Assembly (NCBI GenBank): GCA_023133395.1
Contig: JAGLWO010000196.1
Span: forward strand, 1 to 7,365
From: Candidatus Cloacimonadota bacterium
Lineage (GTDB): Bacteria; Cloacimonadota; Cloacimonadia; Cloacimonadales; TCS61
Direction of reading: 5' to 3'
DNA: 7,365 bases
Shown: positions 6,135 through 7,365 of the stretch, piece after piece
How positions within the stretch are numbered: position 1 is the first letter of the stretch
Layout: every line of letters begins with the position of its first letter
Program-made: the position numbers and the translations under genes
The notes under the pieces: generated by a model
Database searches by the model: none
Told to the model about the DNA's origin: nothing
What the model saw: only the letters and a program-made list of their open reading frames with translations

Positions 6135-6812
6135 CTATTTACTTTCTTTCAATATTTCAGCTTGGGATTTTCTTAAATAATATGGTTCAAGATTGGCAAT
6201 AAAATTAAAATCGTATTTTGGGATATCTTTTTTTAATGCTATGCTTATAAGTGTGGAAGCCATCGGTATATTCTGGTGAGGTAGAGCAAGTTTGTATTCA
6301 ATTCTACTTTCTTTGATAATGTTTTCATATTTTTCTACACCATCACCAATAATTATCACCGGTTCTTTTATTTTTTTAAGGAATTCCGCAGGTTTTGCAT
6401 TTTGTGGAGGAATTATTTCTTTCAACTCCTGTGAATATAAAGCTGCATAAACTTCGTCCATTTTTGCATCGATGAAGGAAAGGATTGGCAATTTATTTCC
6501 AAAGAGATTATAAGCAAGAAGCTCAAGAGTATTAATAGGGAGAAGGGGGATTTTTTTAGCCATGCAGAAACCTTTGGCTGTTGCTAGTCCTATCCGAACA
6601 CCTGTAAATGAACCCGGTCCATTTGCCAGACAAACCAGGTGTAAATCTTCAATTCCAATTTTGCTTTGTTTCAGTCCAAAATCGATTTGTGGCATTAATC
6701 TTTCTGAGTGTGTGATATTTATATCGAGATAGCTGATAAATGAAATCGTATCGTTTTTGCAGATAGCTATGCTTCCAGAAGTTGACGTTGTGCAGAGTGC
6801 AAGTATATTCAA
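6135..6812 (-). CDS. tsaB: tRNA threonylcarbamoyladenosine (t6A) synthesis protein TsaB
   Basis: A 225-residue member of the TsaB (YeaZ) family, the ASKHA-fold partner of TsaD and TsaE in making t6A at position 37 of ANN-decoding tRNAs. The family signature NGPGSFTGVRIGLATAKG is at residues 64-81. The N-terminal strand-loop ILALCTTSTSGSIAI (3-17), THSERLMP (34-41), the IDAKMDEVYAALY segment (114-126) and PYYLRKSQAE (210-219) also match. In many TsaB proteins the first loop reads D-T-S; here it is T-T-S, a common kind of variation since TsaB is a scaffold rather than the catalytic subunit. The only possible start is TTG at 6812-6810: an in-frame TAA lies five codons upstream and the nearby ATG is out of frame. 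GGGAG (complement of 6819-6823) is six bases from the TTG. The deaminase gene follows after 8 bases. Confidence 0.95.
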   Translation of the reverse strand: MNILALCTTSTSGSIAICKNDTISFISYLDINITHSERLMPQIDFGLKQSKIGIEDLHLVCLANGPGSFTGVRIGLATAKGFCMAKKIPLLPINTLELLAYNLFGNKLPILSFIDAKMDEVYAALYSQELKEIIPPQNAKPAEFLKKIKEPVIIIGDGVEKYENIIKESRIEYKLALPHQNIPMASTLISIALKKDIPKYDFNFIANLEPYYLRKSQAEILKESK

Positions 6813-6823
6813 TTCATACTCCC
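6807..6823 (-). promoter_or_regulatory. tsaB ribosome binding site, TTG start and overlapping three-codon ATG frame
   Basis: Read on the minus strand, GGGAG (6823-6819) is followed one base later by ATG AAT TGA (6817-6809), whose stop overlaps the TTG start codon (6812-6810). TGAAT occurs twice in tandem here (ATTCA at 6807-6811 and 6812-6816 on the + strand). The ATG is too close to the GGGAG for normal initiation, whereas the TTG has ideal spacing. Confidence 0.75.
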
Positions 6824-6958
6824 ATTATCTATATTCTAGTTACAGGATTTGAAAAAAAATATTGAAGTCAAGAAAAAGAAAGCAAACGACTAATTATTTT
6901 TTATATTGCCTTGTTTTGAGTTTTTTTAAGATTGGAACCATAATTTATGGGAGTTGGC
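6813..6958. promoter_or_regulatory. Divergent intergenic region between tsaB and the acyltransferase gene
   Basis: This 146-base AT-rich stretch must hold promoters in both directions unless transcription enters from elsewhere. On the + strand TTGAGT (6916-6921) and CATAAT (6939-6944) are separated by exactly 17 bases, but transcription would then start about 8 bases before the ATG. On the minus strand a TAGAAT (complement of 6833-6838) could serve as -10 for tsaB, without a matching -35 at normal distance. No RNA gene or longer ORF was seen. Confidence 0.4.
6938..6950. repeat. Operator-like 13-base palindrome before the acyltransferase gene
   Basis: CCATAA (6938-6943) and TTATGG (6945-6950) are perfect 6-base inverted arms around one T. 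The element covers the possible -10 CATAAT and runs into the GGGAG ribosome binding site (6949-6953). It could be a protein-binding operator or chance; no regulator gene is in the window. Confidence 0.3.
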
Positions 6959-7365
6959 ATGAGAAAGCCGTTGCAGAGTAGAATAGAATTTGTATTATTT
7001 ATAGCTTTTTATTATATTGTAAGGTGGCTTCCATTATGTGTTATCAAATTTCTATCTATTCAATTTATGTTTTTTGGTGGAATGATACTAGGCATCCGAC
7101 GCAAGATAGCCAAAGATAATTTGAAGAGAGTCTTCCCGGAAAAAAGCTCGAAAGAAATTGGAAAAATTCTTAGAACAATGTATCAGGAAATGGGAATAAC
7201 AAGTACCGAGGTCTATTTTGCTAATTATGAAAAATTATATAAAGATGTAGAATTGGAAGGATGGGAACATTTGGAGCAAGCGATACAAATTGGTAAAGGT
7301 GTCATCCTAGCCTCGTGTCATACAGGTAACTGGGAGCTTGCTGGACGGTTCATTAATACTAAGTA
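6959..7365 (+). CDS. LpxL/HtrB-like lipid A (lysophospholipid) acyltransferase, 3' truncated
   Basis: The first 135 residues of an inner-membrane acyltransferase of the LpxL/LpxM (HtrB/MsbB) family, which adds secondary acyl chains to Kdo-lipid A or a related lipid. A hydrophobic N-terminal region (about residues 10-45) is followed by RRKIAKDNLKRVFPEKS (47-63), a segment typical of the family. VILASCHTGNWELAGRF (115-131) then supplies the HX4E catalytic motif, His121 and Glu126. The frame is open to the window edge, so roughly the second half is missing. ATG at 6959 is chosen because GGGAG at 6949-6953 is five bases upstream; an in-frame ATG at 6947 would add four residues but overlaps that site. 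It is divergent from tsaB. The acyl donor and exact acceptor cannot be told from this part. Confidence 0.92.
   Translation, partial: MRKPLQSRIEFVLFIAFYYIVRWLPLCVIKFLSIQFMFFGGMILGIRRKIAKDNLKRVFPEKSSKEIGKILRTMYQEMGITSTEVYFANYEKLYKDVELEGWEHLEQAIQIGKGVILASCHTGNWELAGRFINTK

Overview
The window reads as a piece of an ordinary chromosome from a low-GC (roughly one third G+C by eye) Gram-negative bacterium. A LpxL/HtrB-type lipid A acyltransferase, a membrane-anchored HtrA protease and a HlyD/MacA-type periplasmic adaptor all require a cell envelope with an outer membrane. The gene mix, the short gaps and the GGGAG-type ribosome binding sites would fit an anaerobe of the FCB group (for example Cloacimonadota or a relative). 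That placement is an impression, not something the sequence proves. No tRNA, rRNA, CRISPR array, insertion sequence or phage gene was seen.

Left part, all on the + strand. A truncated gene end (1-149), resembling the C-terminal half of a PAS domain, is followed after 12 bases by a complete RluA/RluD-type 23S rRNA pseudouridine synthase (162-1136). After 60 bases comes a tight four-gene run with gaps of 2, 10 and 12 bases: a 67-residue eight-cysteine protein of the DUF6485 type (1197-1400), a 192-residue two-helix membrane protein resembling a miniature DUF445 protein (1403-1981), a DegS-like HtrA serine protease with one PDZ domain (1992-3170) and a HlyD/MacA-like membrane-fusion adaptor (3183-4298). 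Three of the four products are membrane-anchored, so the run looks like an envelope maintenance or export unit. No pump or outer-membrane channel accompanies the adaptor.

Middle part. A 105-base AT-rich leader (4299-4403) holds a good -35 element, an all-A/T palindrome and a small inverted repeat touching the ribosome binding site. It precedes a single gene (4404-5642) for a secreted protein with PQQ/beta-propeller-like strand-turn repeats and no recognised family.

Right part. That gene converges, with a 7-base gap, on a minus-strand pair: tsaB (6812-6135, tRNA t6A synthesis) followed by dCMP deaminase (6126-5650, dUMP/dTMP supply). tsaB starts at TTG beside a perfect 5-base tandem duplication. 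A 146-base divergent region separates tsaB from the start of an LpxL/HtrB-like acyltransferase (6959 onward), cut by the window edge just after its HX4E active-site motif.

I see housekeeping and envelope genes rather than an obvious new system. The least explained parts are the DUF6485-DUF445-HtrA-adaptor unit and the orphan secreted propeller protein.
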